A stretch of DNA of 64,000 bases. Origin: Schistocephalus solidus (lineage: Eukaryota > Platyhelminthes > Cestoda > Diphyllobothriidea > Diphyllobothriidae). The stretch lies in the NCBI GenBank assembly GCA_017591395.1, contig WEDG01003318.1, forward strand, positions 62,001 to 126,000. The letters are read 5' to 3'. The notes under the pieces are model-generated. The model saw only the letters and a program-made list of their open reading frames with translations, did no database searches and had not been told where the DNA came from. Position numbers and translations under genes: made by a program. This document shows positions 9,521-22,234 of the stretch, in pieces. How positions within the stretch are numbered: position 1 is the stretch's first letter; each line of letters begins with the position of its first letter.

Positions 9521-12500
9521 TTACCGCAGGATGTCGTGGAGGCGCAGGTGTCCATATAGACCCATACGGTGTTTAAATGTGCGGGAGCAGTGAGGGCACT
9601 GGAGGCGGGCGTGGCGACTGTATGTTGGAGCCCCAGGCACTGGTTTCACCAGCCTCCGTGCGATCGATTCGCAGATGACCGACCAGGCCAATGTGTGAAT
9701 TGAAGTTGCGGGTGCAATGTGGGCAGGAGAAATCGGTAGAGGCTGAAGGGAGGTCATTCATGGTAGTGGGGTTGGCAGTGGTGGTAAGAATGGCAGAAGC
9801 GGAGGGTGTACACGGTGTATCGGTGTTGTCGGCATTACGGTGAATTCCGCTGTCATAGATGCGCATGTGACCGAATAGGCCCATGTGATGAGTGAATGCG
9901 CGAGGACACTGAGGGAAGTGAAGGCGGCAATCTCTGTTGTGTGTTGGTGCTCCAGGCACTGGTTCACCAGTCTCTGTACGATGGATTCGCAAGTGACCAA
10001 CCAGGCCTATGCGTGAGGTGAATGTGCGGTCGCAGTGAGGACAGTTGAGGAGAAAGTCCTCATTGTTGATGGTGGTTGTGGTGGTAGTGAAGGCGAAGGC
10101 GGTGATGGTTGTGGTGGTGGGGGTAACAGGCGATAAGTACTAGGATGTGGTCTCTATGATGTTGGGAGTGATGGAATTGATGCCAGGAGTGAGGGTGGGG
10201 GAGTCCGAAGTAGGGTTGGCAGAATTTGACGTAGAAATTGGAATTGTCAGATTGTTGGTGCATTGCGTCCGAAGATGTCCCACCAGGCCGATTCGCGCGC
10301 GGAAGAGTCGTTGACAGCAAGGGCATGTCGGAAGGGCCTGGGCATTGGCGGTGTTGGTCCGGGGCACTGGTGTCTTTCGTGCCGCTCTTTGGGCCTTGGC
10401 GGCGGCGATCCTGTTGGTCTCATAGATTAGTGAACCAGTCTTCATGGATCTTCTTCATGCCGTTCTATCCTGGGCGAGGTCCTCACAGGTCGCCGGGTTG
10501 ATTTGCAGTTGCTGCAGCGATTTCTTCAAAAGGTACTTGTATCGTCGTTTTGGATCTCCCTGCCGGTGAGCACCAATAGCGTCATCTCCGAAGAGAAGTC
10601 GTTTGGGTAATAGCTCGTAGTCCATTCTTACTAGGTGGCCGCTCCATCGCAGTTGCACTTGCCTCAGCATGGCGTGCATGCTGAGGATTCCAGGCCACCC
10701 CAGGACTTCCGTGTCCAAGATCTTGTCTTGTCCTCTCAGCTTCAGTATTCTGCGGAGGCAGCTGAGATGAAAGTGATTCAGCTTCCTGGCTTGGTTCGAG
10801 TTGACGGTCCAGGTTTCCGCTCCGTAAAGGAGTGTCGTCAAGACATCGGCCTTGTACATCTTCAGTTTTGTGTTAGGGTGAATACCGTGGCAATTCCACA
10901 CGGTGGCCTGCAGCCGGTCGAAGGTCTGACTAGCTTTGGAGATCAGTTGGGCAACCTCATCATCGATTCTCGTGTTGCGTGACAGTGTGCTTCCTAGATA
11001 AGCGCAGGTTTCTACGTTTTTGAGTTGAGCACCGTTGACATTGATTCAGGGAGCATTGTATTCCGCGCTGGGTGGTGGCTGTTGCATAACAACCGTTTTG
11101 GCTGTACTGATTGTTAATCCAAAATCAGTGAAGCCTGCGGCAAAGAGGTCCATGCTTCTTTGCATGCCCTCCTCCGTCACGGTGTTAAGGGCGCAGTCGT
11201 CCGCGAAGAACAAGTCATAGACTGCTGTCGTAGACACGCACGTTGAAGACTGCATACGCCGACTGTTGAGAAGGTGCCCGTCAGTTCTGTAGGCGATGCG
11301 GATCCCAGGCTGCTCATCAGGGTAAGCGTTCATCAGCATAGCCGAGAACATAAGACTGAACACGGTGGGAGCCAATACGCAGCCCTGCTTCACTCCGTTG
11401 GTCACTGCGAATGCTTCGGATACCGTCCCGTTGTCAGTGATGCGCGCCGTCATCCGACATGAAGCTGACGCACCATGTGCATGAACCGCTGAGGAACGCC
11501 AAATTTCTGCATGACTTTCCACAGTACGTTGCGATTCACCGTGGCAAAAGGCTTTCCTTATATCCACGAAGGTAGTTTATAGGAGAGATCGCATCTCCTG
11601 GCACTTCTCTTGTAGCTGGTGGGCGTCACAGATCATATCGGTGTCGGCGGAAGCTACATTGGCCTTCCGGGAGCAGGCTTTGCTCTACGTGACCGTTCTG
11701 ACGATTGAGAAGGATTCGGATGAAGCTCTTCTCGGCGATGTTGAGCAACGAGATGCCTCTGTGATTATCACAGAGTTGCCGGTTCCTATTCCGTTTTTAT
11801 AGATGGACGATAATCGTGTCTTTGAAATCCTGAGGAACTTGTCCTTGGCGCCACATCTCCTGGAAGAGTGTGGTGAGTTCTGCCATCAGCCGGGGTCCAC
11901 CGTGTTTGTAGACTTCCAGTGGAATTGCGTCGGATCCCGGTGCTTTATCGCTGGAAATCTGCTGCATGGCCCGAATGGTTTCTGGTAGGGAAGGCGGCAG
12001 ATTCAGGTCACTGTTCGTGTCCATTTGAGGGAGCCGGTAAATGGCAGCATCGGAGATGGCTGATGAGCAATAAAGGACACTTGCTATGTGCTCGGCACAG
12101 CGCTACAGAATTTGGGATTTCTCTGTCAGCAGTGTTGTGCCATCAGAGCTGAGCAGCGGTGCGGTCCATTTGATGCAGGGGCCTTAGATGGGTTTGATGG
12201 TTTTGAAAGGGTTTCCCATTTCATTGCGGTCCGCATACCCTTGGGGACCAAGCGCTTCCTGCCAGCCAGGGTGGTCCGTCCCGACGCGGGCGTTGAAGTT
12301 GCCAAGGAAAAATAACTAGTCCTCTTTCGGCACAGTCACCAGCAGGGCGTGCAGGTCCTCGTAGAATTCGTCCTTCGCCACATCAGAGCTCGTCATTGGG
12401 GGAGAGTAGGCGCTGATGATGGTGGCGAACTGGTCTCCCCAAAGAGGCAGACGGAGGCTCATCAGACGATCATTGATACACTGTGGCAGACAGGGCAGAC

Positions 12501-12768
12501 GTCCCACGAAGTCTTTCCGGATGGCAAAGGCAACACCAGCGTCGCGTCGCTCTGCCTTTGGCCAGCCGCTCCAGAAAAGGGTGTAGCTGGCACCCACCTC
12601 CTGCAGCTGACCCTGTTTAGAGAATCGGGTCTCGCTGAGAGCAGCAGTGTCCCCCTTGTAGCGCGCCAGTTCCCGAGGGACAAGCCCCATCCTCCGTTCC
12701 GATCGGTTGCTCCTAGGATTGTCTAAAAGGGAACGAACATTCCAGGCTGCTATTGTGAGTGAACTCAC
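9521..12768 (-). pseudogene. LINE B endonuclease-RT-zinc finger ORF, broken
   Basis: The first Met is at 12768. The endonuclease N-half (12768-12316) shows [18 protein letters not shown] and [17 protein letters not shown], typical of AP-like LINE endonucleases that nick target DNA. The RT follows: SSDKAPGSDAIPLEVYKHGG (12024-11797), then TNGVKQGCVLAPTVFSLMF and the catalytic block FFADDCAL (11567-11046). The region with [17 protein letters not shown] and [14 protein letters not shown] lies at 10901-10455. Zinc fingers lie at 10445-9521: CPCCQRLFRARIGLVGHLRTQC, then C2H2 fingers such as CPQCPRAFTHHMGLFGHM (two overlapping frames because of a shift). Stops and shifts between blocks, plus loss of the endonuclease C-half, make it non-functional. 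Confidence 0.92.
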
Positions 12769-13345
12769 CCGAGCAGCCTGAAGGGTATGGCGAGGGAGAT
12801 TGGGACGGGTGGTATTGTTGTTTGTTTGAGTTTTACGACCGCGTATTTTACGATGTGCGAGCCGCGGCTGGCCGCAGAAGACGTGATAACCAGCATTTGT
12901 TTAGAGCACCTTTTCGAGCCTCTTCCTCCGCGAGGAGGCAAGCAGTGCTGGCCCTAAATAGGGCTGCTCGGACATCCCAGATGGCTGCTGAAATCCACTA
13001 TTGGTCACGGATTTTGGGAGAACGACCCGAGTTAGCCTGGGCCGCCTACAGGGTTGCTGTCGCCCCCACCGTAGGACATTTTGAGAGGGGGGAGGTGGGA
13101 AGTTCGGGTGTCGGACATACCGGGTGTGGAGGCACACACAACACCGGAGACCCTCACCTGATTTAGCCCGCCGGTCGTGACGGTTACCCAGGGTGTGGCC
13201 GCTGGGAAGAACCGAAGTTCGAGGAGCCACACGTGAGAGTTAATACCAATTAGAGGCGGCCACAGGAGCATTTACCGCCTGTACGAGACAAATGGAGCGA
13301 CCAAATGCTACCTGTGTGATGCTACTCCTAACTAGTACCCCTACA
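12769..13345 (-). other. LINE B 5' leader
   Basis: About 580 bp upstream of the first Met, alignable by eye along its whole length with 47593-48175 of copy C. Shared blocks include TTGTTTGTTTGAGTTTTACG, CCTCTTCCTCCGCGA, AGGGGGGAGGTGGGAAGTTCG, GAGACCCTCACCTG and the terminal ACTAGTACCCC. Both copies stop matching just beyond CCCCTACA, which marks the real 5' end. An internal promoter is expected in such a leader for this class; I cannot point to specific elements. Confidence 0.75.
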
Positions 13346-13364
13346 CCCTAAGTTTTATCGATCG

Positions 13365-13890
13365 ATTATGAGACTCACTCGTTGCGCTCACGAGCCCCGC
13401 CAGCAGCCACATAGCAGCTAGTATTATGGCCAGACGACATAACCGATAACGACAAGGGAGACTAGAATGGCCATTTCTGGCTTAATTGCCATCATCAGTA
13501 AGTCGTACCCAATCTTAACCACAGCCTGTCTATCAGAAGTGCAACGCTCGAACGTTGAGCCACGGGCTCATTCTTTTTTTGGTTAAGATCGAGAATATAA
13601 ACATTCGTAAATTAAACTCACTTGGGGCTCGTTCACAAACTCCTCCAATAGCGGCATAGTAGCTATTATTATAGACACATGGACAGTGCCCTTAAATAAC
13701 AGGAGATTGGAATCAACATTTTTAAGCCAGCAAGACAAGGAGCCCGTGGTTAGTGGATTGCACCATTGGACTTCTGATCAACAGGTTGCGGGTTCAAGCT
13801 TCGGTTGGTGCACAAGCTTGGTTGGGTATGCCTGGCTGATGACGATTAATCGGCCAGAAATGGCCTCCACCCACATCCCCGCGTGACCAG
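13365..13890. mobile_element. tRNA-derived SINE copies
   Basis: A minus-strand unit lies at about 13365-13570 (GAGCCACGGGCTC tRNA-like head, core at 13450-13515) and is followed by a partial second tail. A plus-strand unit lies at about 13735-13890 (GGAGCCCGTGGTTAGTGG head, GCGGGTTCAAGC B-box-like block, then GGCTGATGACGATTAATCGGCCAGAAATGGCC). In the minus unit the ribozyme-like core reads CTGATGA, then TGGC...GCCA, then GAAA, so helix II is fully pairable including the first base pair. Confidence 0.8.
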
Positions 13891-16800
13891 GTACGGCCGC
13901 CAAACGCTATTCAATTATACGTATATTGCACGGTGCGTCGTTATCAGCTCCTCCGGTTTCTGAACGCTTATAGTTTTAAACAGTGTGCAGTAGAACTACC
14001 GGTTTCAATGGCAAGACAGTAGTAACCAATGACATCCCAGTGACCTACGAGGGCTCCACAAACAGCTGACTGATTGGCTGCTTTCAATGTGCACAATACT
14101 TTATAGAATAGCTTGAAGCGGGTGAGTGATAAGAGTCCAATGACACATAAGTAGTCCTGCACCTCCGTCAAATCCGTAAAAGTCTGTACTAGCTTGAACA
14201 GGTCTACTTAAGCCAGTCTCGGCTATTGGAGTATGGCAAAGCAAGGTGTTGGCCGTCCCTCATTTTTAAATTTTTAAATTCTTTACCCATCTACTGCCTG
14301 GTTTGGTGTATGCATAACCGCCAAAGCAACTGTTTTCAATTAAAACTGCAAAAAGGCACCAACCAGGGAAAACAGAGGCATATTTTTTACTTAGAACGTC
14401 TGCTTTTTGCTGCGTCAAAACGAACGTCTCGAACCTGTGCATTTCCTATTTTGAAGCTGCTGCAGGCAGAATAGGTCTATCAATTAATTTATTGAGGTTA
14501 TTCCGAGGTGAAATTTTTGATGGGGGAACTGCAAACTAGTGGGTGCTTCTTAACTTGAAAATGTTTTTGCCCTTTGGTGACCCCTTCTCATTATCCTCCT
14601 CCTCATAATAATAATAATAATAATGATAATAATAATAATAAATAATTAATAAATAAATAATAAATATTAATATTATTAATAATAATAATAATAAATAAAT
14701 AATAAATATTAATAATATTAATTGATACTGGCCCCTGCCGGAAATACAGGTCTACTCCACTGCTAATTATACTTCATTGGAGCTATCTTTTTTGAAACTA
14801 TTATTAGTTGGCTGATACCAATACAGAAATTAAATCCTGTGGAACAATGTTTATTCAACAAACAGTACGTCTGGTGCATGTAAACAAACATTAGCAACTA
14901 AAGGAAAGCGGAATAAGTAATTACGTATTTTGTATTTGCCCAAGACAAGGGGTAACGTGATTTATTTAGAATATCCAGACAGAATTAATGCCAACTACGT
15001 TGGTATATTTGCCGTAGGCGATACATCTCATTCGTAAACATCTAATTTGGCTGTTTTCGAGCACAGAAAAGTCACTGCTTTCTCGTTTTTAGCACTTCTC
15101 GTACACTAATTGGAAAGCTAATCAGATGTTTCCTTTAGATATGAAAAGCAAAGGCCAATTAAAAACGGCAAATGCAATGGTAGATTCAAGATGGGATTTT
15201 TTAAATATTTTGCTATAACAACTAATTAGAAATAAAGTAAAATATTTTTTTGCAATTGCAGTTAAAATCTCGTTCAGGAATGTTATCGTGTTGTTAAACA
15301 GGTAGCCTTATCCCACACTATTACCATCCCGCCAGGATGTTGGCTTTTCAATGTGCGTTTAAATGACAACTTGATTAGTATGATTCATCCGTTGCTTTTA
15401 TGTAACCTTTACAAAGCTTTATATTATATATTAAAATTCACACAGGAAAACCCGATTTTTTATGGAGTTTAATTTTGCAAATTACGTTTTTTCAACGTTC
15501 TAATTGACTATTTTTAAGTTTACAAATAATGTCCGAATTGATCTGCTTTTATGGAGCTTTAATCCAAAAGCTGTACTCTTTCCATTTAAGGCTGGTCACT
15601 ACGCTCTCCATGTTAGAATATGTCACCTGGGACTCACAAAATGTTGCAATGGATACGATCCACGGTGGATGCCAATAACTAAATTAAGAGACTGAGAGAT
15701 AAGCTGTTATTTGAGTAGACATTTCATGGATTTAAACATCTTTAACCCATCGAATAGAAAGTTTACTATTCTACGAAGGTTGGTTTACCCACATTTTTAT
15801 ATAATGCACCTGGATTTTTAAAGATATCGAGGAGTGATAAACAAATGTGAGTTTTTTTTAAAACGCAACCCGAAAAATGCGCATTTAAAGGCTGATCTTT
15901 TGAACGTAAAACTGCGCGCAGTAACATTGTTAAGTAGAAACAAAATGCTAATTTCAACCTAATACTTATACTCGGATATGGATTATTGTTCGCTTTTTGC
16001 GTGTTTTTTCTTTATAAATGACTTTATGTTTGAGGACTGCTAAAATGTTCTCCATCATCTAATAGGGTTTTGAATGAGTTTTCAGAAAGTCATTTTAAAC
16101 ACCATCTTTACTCAAATTCTACCAGTTGTCTTTGGTTACCGCAAAAACGTGAAGTTATTGAACAGTATCTTCGTGCAAATCTTCTCAAACATATCTTAAT
16201 GAGGACGCTGGATTTGGCTTCAAAGATAAGGAACTCGCTTCGGAGGCAACACTGTGACAAAAACTCGAAAAACCGAGGTGTGTTGGGAGGCATTGGACAT
16301 GAAAATGCCCTTTTTTCCGGAAATATTAATTTTTTCCTTTGATTTTAAACTTTTTAAATTACAAAAATGTGATACCCAAGTACACAAATTTTTATTCAAT
16401 GGTTACCGCAAAACGGGCGGAGATATGATCAATCCGTTATTATGTCCATGGAATGGAATTAGTAGCAAGACTATGAGGAGAAGATGAATCACCCTAATAA
16501 TCATCCTGTCCTCTATGCGGGTTAATTAAACAGTCAGTACTGCTCTTATGGGTCTTTTAAGTGTTTCATTAAATATTCAAAGCTGCAGGAAAGATACGTG
16601 CTCTGAGTCGCCTAATAAGGCCAGTACTACAAGGAAAGATTTGTGAAAAATATACGCAAACAACGAAGTACTATTCGCTATTAACTAAAAGTTGAAACTT
16701 TTAGGCAATACTCAAGATAAAATTAAAGCCCTAAAAGCTGGGCAAGTTATATTGTGAAAATATAAAAGACTATGTTCTTCTTTGGACTGGTGAGTATTTT

Positions 16801-17210
16801 GCTTCTTGGGATGCAATTAAGGCTCAATTCAATCATTGCATCGAACATTTTCCGATATATGCACGGGCTGGTAAACAGCTTTGTTAGCTCTGCTTCCCGA
16901 TTAAAGGGTCTTATTAATTTAATGATTTACATGTTTGTTATTTTCAATCAATGAATGACATGTTTACACTTATGATAAAAAAGCAGTGGCTCTGTTATGG
17001 TTTCAAAGTACGCTTGGAAAAATCACTGTTTTTCATCAGGCAATCGTATAATACGTCTTTCCTTTGGGATAAACTTATGTGCGGACTGGAAACGGGGAAA
17101 ATATCCAACCTAATGCCACCATACGCAGGTTTTGGTAGTTCGTCTAAAGAGGAACCAACTGGACGATAAATTGCATTTGTCTGCCTCTAGAGGAATTAAG
17201 CACGTTCTTC
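13891..17210. other. AT-rich DNA, no gene recognised
   Basis: Apart from the TAA microsatellite listed separately I see no coding signal. Open stretches such as 16070-16342 and 14226-14474 are short, AT-rich and unlike known families. Confidence 0.5.
14605..14722. repeat. (TAA)n microsatellite, interrupted
   Basis: About 118 bp of ATA/TAA repeats with AATT and AATAAATA interruptions, following a CCTCCTCCTC tract. A shorter (AAT)n tract occurs at 23925-23950. Confidence 0.95.
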
Positions 17211-17214
17211 TAGG

Positions 17215-17620
17215 TGCTGTGTGGCAGCTGGCGGGGCTCAAATGTGAACCCCAAGACAGAACGGGGCAAGCGAGTCCCTAAGTGATCGATGAGCATCCAT
17301 CAACCACAGTCGCTATTCCCGATCAGAACTGGCATGGTTAACAGACCATTGCGCAGTGGGTTAGATCATTGAACTTCTTAGCAACAGGTCGTGAGTTCGA
17401 GACTCAGATAATACACCACCTAGACTTTGGTATCACTAACTGCCGACGGCTATTAAGCCAGAAATGACAATTCCAGTCTCCTTGTCTTTTTTAATGTTCT
17501 TCTGCCTCAACTACTAGCCCCTATGCGTTTACTGGCATGGCTCTTAAATGAGCCCCAAGGCAGAACGGGACAAGTCAGGCCCTTAGCCGTGCATCCGCCC
17601 ATTCAGCGGACCTTATTTTG
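17215..17620 (+). mobile_element. tRNA-derived SINE, old copy flanked by tail segments
   Basis: The order is tail (17215-17300, GCGGGGCTC...CCCCAAGACAGAACGGGGC), tRNA-like head (about 17335-17420, GCAGTGGGTTAGATCATTG and GTGAGTTCGAGAC), core (TATTAAGCCAGAAATGACAATTCCAGTCTCCTTGTC) and a second tail (17515-17620, CCCCAAGGCAGAACGGG). Tail-head-core-tail implies a former tandem dimer, like the young array at 61-63 kb. This tail variant also appears at 22420, 23960 and 58940. Confidence 0.75.
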
Positions 17621-19694
17621 TCATTGTGGGTCCACGCAACTAGTCCAGTAAAGCAAAAACACGGCAGCTTCATGTTTCATCTCTTATGTGAAAATATGTC
17701 CGACTTGACGAGCCATAACAATCACCTGCTTCCGGCAGTATGAATTATTTAAAATTCCCCGGACGCTCGCACATATCCTTGTTGAGGTTTATTTGGTGTC
17801 CCGATGAGGTGACCACCAACTAGTTACGGTGTTTTTATCCTATCACCCACTGATTTATATCCCTCAGTTCACAATCTGTTCGAAGGTTGCAACAGTTACA
17901 GATTCAAAATTCAAACCGTACAATGTTTGTTTTTTTAAAACTACGGAAAAAAATGTAGCTGCCCTGGCAGGTCTATCGGGAACATGGAGCCCAATGTTAC
18001 TAACCTCAATCGTTCGAAATAAAATGAAAAATTGTAAATATTAGTCAGCATGCTTTCTAAGTAGGTGTCATAAATTAGGCAGGTACTTAGCTTTGCTCCG
18101 AGTGGTAAACACATTAGTGCTCCTAAATCCAGGGGCAGGTGTATTAGAGAGGGTAGAATAATCATGTGCCGATGATATAGTCTGCAAAAAACGTTTTTCT
18201 GGAATTTATGCAGTTATTTTTGTGTAGAATTGTGTAGTTCAATCAGACCGGTCTAACACTACTGCGTCAGCAGCTATGTGAAACGTACCCACGAATCTTA
18301 ACTATTATTTAGCTCTTTCAAGCGCCCTGGGTAGATTTCTACACTAAAATGGGTTTTTTACCGACCTTGCAGTTGCCATGGCCCAACACTAGAGAATTAT
18401 ATCCTCTCAGCCAATCTTTCCACAGCATTTCTTAGTGGTTATTATTCCCAACTTTTTTAAGCATTCACGGACTGTTGGAGTAAATGAATGTGCATGCTTT
18501 ACGTATCAAACAGTATTTACACACTAGAAACTGCTGCTTGCGAATGTTACATGGCTCATCCTCCCCTGAAAATGGTGGCATTCGGATCATATATTAACAT
18601 CAACGTTTAGACCGAATCTGAAAAGATTCACCTCGAAGAGTCTATTAACCTGTTTTCATCAATTTCGGACGGAAATAAAAAGCCTGACATTGAAAATTAT
18701 GATATATGCCAGAAAGCCGAACGAGAAGGCCGGATGCAGTGACAAAAAAATTGGCAAGAACGTCTCTAGCTTTTTGAAGAATATCTGTGCTGGGAGTAGG
18801 AAATTCAACCGGTACCGAAAATATTTATGTGCTTCCAGCTGAATCTAAAGCTATATTTGTCGTTTTTTAAACTTTTGCCTATCCCGTTTGTCAAATAAGC
18901 ATTTATAAGGAAAACAGTCTGATTTTGGCAGCTTGAATTCTTGTTAACTTAACCGTTCAAGTTAGGATATTTCAGTAAATTCACGGGTGAAATGCATTGC
19001 CTTTGGTCTAACGGGCCCACATACAGGCAAGAGAACTCAGTTCAACTGTTCCAACATAGAAAGTTTTCAAGTCAGCCTGCCATACAAGAATCCAAGGGAA
19101 TTTGACCGCAGGTAATGTTATGTCTGTGATCAGGGTTATGAATTGCCTAACTCGGTAACTGCTGGTTATCCTCAAGAATGCAGTAAAGGTGCCCTCAGAA
19201 CAAAAAATATTGGAGGCACGCATCAGCTCATTTTTCTGGGCTTTAGATTCTAGTAAAAATAGAATCTAAGAAATGCTTTGACCTTTAGGCCGAAAACCTG
19301 AACGTCCGAAATGTCAGCTAGACAAGCCATGAGCGTCATTTTTCAGGCCGGACACTGGTTCCCCAATTTATATAAAAACTTATAGAAACGAGGCCTGTAG
19401 CGTCCACATACATCACTGGTTCCTGGAAAATTACTTGAAGCAAGCACGGGACGAGATACACAGTTAAAAAAAATTTTGCGGCAGTAGAAATTTCGAGATA
19501 AGCTCAGAAAGCCAGAGTACATTTTGGCAAATGAAAAGAGTTAACTACGAATTTCGGAACCGTTTTAAATAGTCCACCATAAAAATCCAACGACTGGGAG
19601 TGCATTATGATGAAGAAGAAAAAGCCAATGATTACGACTGAAATTTCAAATTACGAGTGTGTTGTGTGGGAAGCCACGTGAGTTCGAATGACTT
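17621..19694. other. AT-rich DNA, no gene recognised
   Basis: I see no recognisable repeat or coding segment. Open stretches at 17829-18044 and 19008-19223 are short and anonymous. Confidence 0.45.
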
Positions 19695-20416
19695 TCTATC
19701 TATCAGAAACTATCGTAGAATACTAAAGGCGAGATGGCAAGACTGGATCCCGGACACAGAAGTGCTGGAACACACAGGCCTCCTCAGCACCTACGCCCAG
19801 CTGAATCAACTGCAACTGCGCCGGAGTGGCCACCTTGTGAGGATGGACGACGAACGACTACCCAAATGACTCTTCTATGGAGATGTCAATGCGGGTTCTC
19901 GTCGACAATGGGGTCAAATACGACGCTACAAGGGCCCTCTGAAGACTGTCCTGCAGCAACTGCAGATCAACCCGGCAAAATGGGATGACCTAGCCCAAAA
20001 CCGACCGGCCTGTATGAGGACAGTGAAGACAGAGTCAGAAATCTATGAAGTCGACCGAATCACCGCCTTCAAGACCACAAGGGTGGCACAAAAGGCACCA
20101 GCGTCACAAACCAACACTCCATATGCCCAAGCCCTCCCGCCCAAGCCCTCACGTACACTCTCTTCTCCTACTGTTCTCACGAACGAAAACCCCCAGCCCA
20201 TCTCAATTTCTCTTGCCCACACGGCACTTGCAACTTTACCTCATTCATCGGCCTGATCGGCCGACAGCGAATCAATCACACGGAGATTGACTAACCATTG
20301 CCTTGGTCTTCGACATACAGTCACCACGCCGACTCCACTGCCCTTACTGCTCCTGCACCTTAAAGCACCGCATAGGCCTGTTAGGTCACATGCATCTCCA
20401 CAATAACCAGGGGTAA
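19695..20416 (+). pseudogene. LINE D C-terminal ORF relic
   Basis: Contains YRRILKARWQDWIPDTEVLE and [20 protein letters not shown], matching the corresponding part of copies A-C. It continues with a frameshifted IYEVDRITAFKTTRVAQKAP segment and ends in a C2H2-like finger near 20335-20405 (CPYCSCTLKHRIGLLGHMHLH). Endonuclease and RT are absent. Several frame changes separate the blocks. Confidence 0.85.
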
Positions 20417-21265
20417 ACTGCCGTAGGCTTAACCACACCAGTGCACAATATCTCCACCAATACATTCAAAAAACCATCGCCATTATCATGAACCTGAGGC
20501 GATCATTGTTTTGTATAAACCGTGGCTTGGTAGGCTGGCACTCTGACGCTTACAGCAGACCATGCCGTCTGCCAAGTTTGTTTTGTGCGTTGAGTGGCTG
20601 ACCAGGGTCTCTGAGATGGACGGTGATGGCTCCTTCTTACCCTTTGTTTTTGCGAATTCTGTTGCTTGCGTTAAGGGGGCCAGATCGTGCTGTGGCGCGC
20701 GAAGTTGGGTACGCCGACCCGCCAGCCAATGCGCCTTCTGCCGCATCAGACAACCGATCGGCTTGGACAGTGGTATGATTGGGGTGGTGGGGGAGAGATT
20801 GAGGTCAACGGTTCAGTACATTTTTCCTCTCTATAAACCAGCTGACGCGCTTGAAACTATCACGGTGCGTTAAAAGCAGTGACATGGAAGGTTGCCAACT
20901 GACGGGATAACTCGGTCAGCGTGGTCAGCCCAGTGCTTATTTTTGTGCGCAATAGACGACTGGCGGACTGAGAGTCGGGCTGCATTGCCTCCTTCTTAAG
21001 TTGGACTTTATGGCACTCCCACTGAGTTGGGATCCGAGCCGCCAATCCCTTTTGCTGTTTTGTTCTTGTTTTGTGTTAAACCACAGTGCGTGGACCTGCG
21101 TCCTCTCCAATCCCCGGTCTTCTTGAGTTTGTCCTGAAACCGGGCCCAGGTGTGGAGTCGACATAAAGTGAGGTAGATGCCCTAGAATTCTACTGTCACT
21201 GTAATCCAGCGCAGAGCACCGTTCTGGAGTATTTGGTGGCCATAATCGTAAACGACATTCAAATT
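19695..21265 (+). mobile_element. LINE copy D, strongly 5'-truncated
   Basis: Begins inside the conserved C-terminal part of the ORF, runs through the last zinc finger (to about 20416) and continues as 3' UTR to about 21265. The 3' UTR shows GAGAGTCGGGCTGCA, CTCCTTCTTAAG, CACTCCCACTGAGTTGGGATCC and a degenerate terminal tail. It is more diverged than A-C and has a single copy of the 3' UTR module, so it is probably an older insertion. Confidence 0.85.
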
Positions 21266-22230
21266 GGCCTATCGGGAACGATGGATTGGATTTCATTAGG
21301 AACAACGAATGGCCTACTGAGGCAAAACCCAGGGCTTTGGGGGTGCAAATGGGGATTATTTTTGCGCGTAAACCTGTGTATTGAGCATCGAGCTAGACGT
21401 GATGACTAATACTGCCAACTACGTAAGACCTAGTCTCGAAAAACGCTTGAAGAATTTTGATAATATTTCGGGTCATACTTCTAACAATATCTCAGTCGCG
21501 GCGTACGTCGATATCTATTGGATTTACGGAATCGCGTGAAAGGGTTTGGTGTGGTATGGTGACGTTTTATGCTTAGTGAAGTTAGTTGCAACTCATGGAT
21601 TTTTATAACAGGACATTTGCATAAGCAGGCGATGAGGAAAATCTGGCAATTAACGACTACCTATTAGTTCTTGGACGTGGGATCCCAGACCTATGGATAC
21701 ACTCTGCTTAGAGATAATGTCAGCTCTTGTGGAGCGTTGATTACAGCAGTCTTTTGCCGCAGCGATGTTATTACTGCATAACACACTGAAATCTCTATGA
21801 TTCAAGTTAACGTCTTCCGCACTGCTAATGTTTCTTTATTCTCACGTCTGACGAACCTTTTTCTACCTTTAGGTGGAACAGATGGACTATTAAGCTGATT
21901 AGCGTCTCATTATCACTAGGATGTACAAAGTCGTGCTGAATGAAGTATGTGAAGCACCTGCATGTGTTAGTCGCAAGATGGCTGCCCCCTATCCGAGGCT
22001 AAATTCATCATCGCTGTCTTTTCTGTGGATGTCCGTTTAAAAACGTCAATGGTTTATAATAACTAAAGACATCGAAAAACCCAAATAATGGTTTTGAGTC
22101 TAAGAAGCTTTTTGCTGTGGTGCCTGTAATTCTTGCTTCACAAGGTGTTACTGGTATCGGAGAGCCTACTGACGAACTCCTGGATGCAGTGTTTAACGGT
22201 CCGCTAACTAAGAGATGTAGGTAGTTATAT
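21266..22230. other. no gene recognised
   Basis: AT-rich sequence between LINE D and a SINE. I see no repeat match within the window and no coding signal. Confidence 0.4.
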
Positions 22231-22234
22231 AATC

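Larger units (their letters stand above)
8285..13345 (-). mobile_element. LINE copy B, near full length, internally deleted
   Basis: Non-LTR retrotransposon, probably RTE clade. The 5' end is at about 13345, where it shares its terminal ACTAGTACCCCTACA block with copy C. In sense order: 5' leader (12769-13345), endonuclease N-half, deletion near 12240, RT, C-terminal region, zinc fingers to 9521, then 3' UTR to 8285. The 3' UTR is interrupted by a nested SINE (8968-9343). The deletion joins positions equivalent to 47070 and 46384 of copy C, removing about 690 bp (the endonuclease C-half and part of the linker). The family 3' end reads CGACGGTCGAACTGTCG on the minus strand. Confidence 0.9.
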
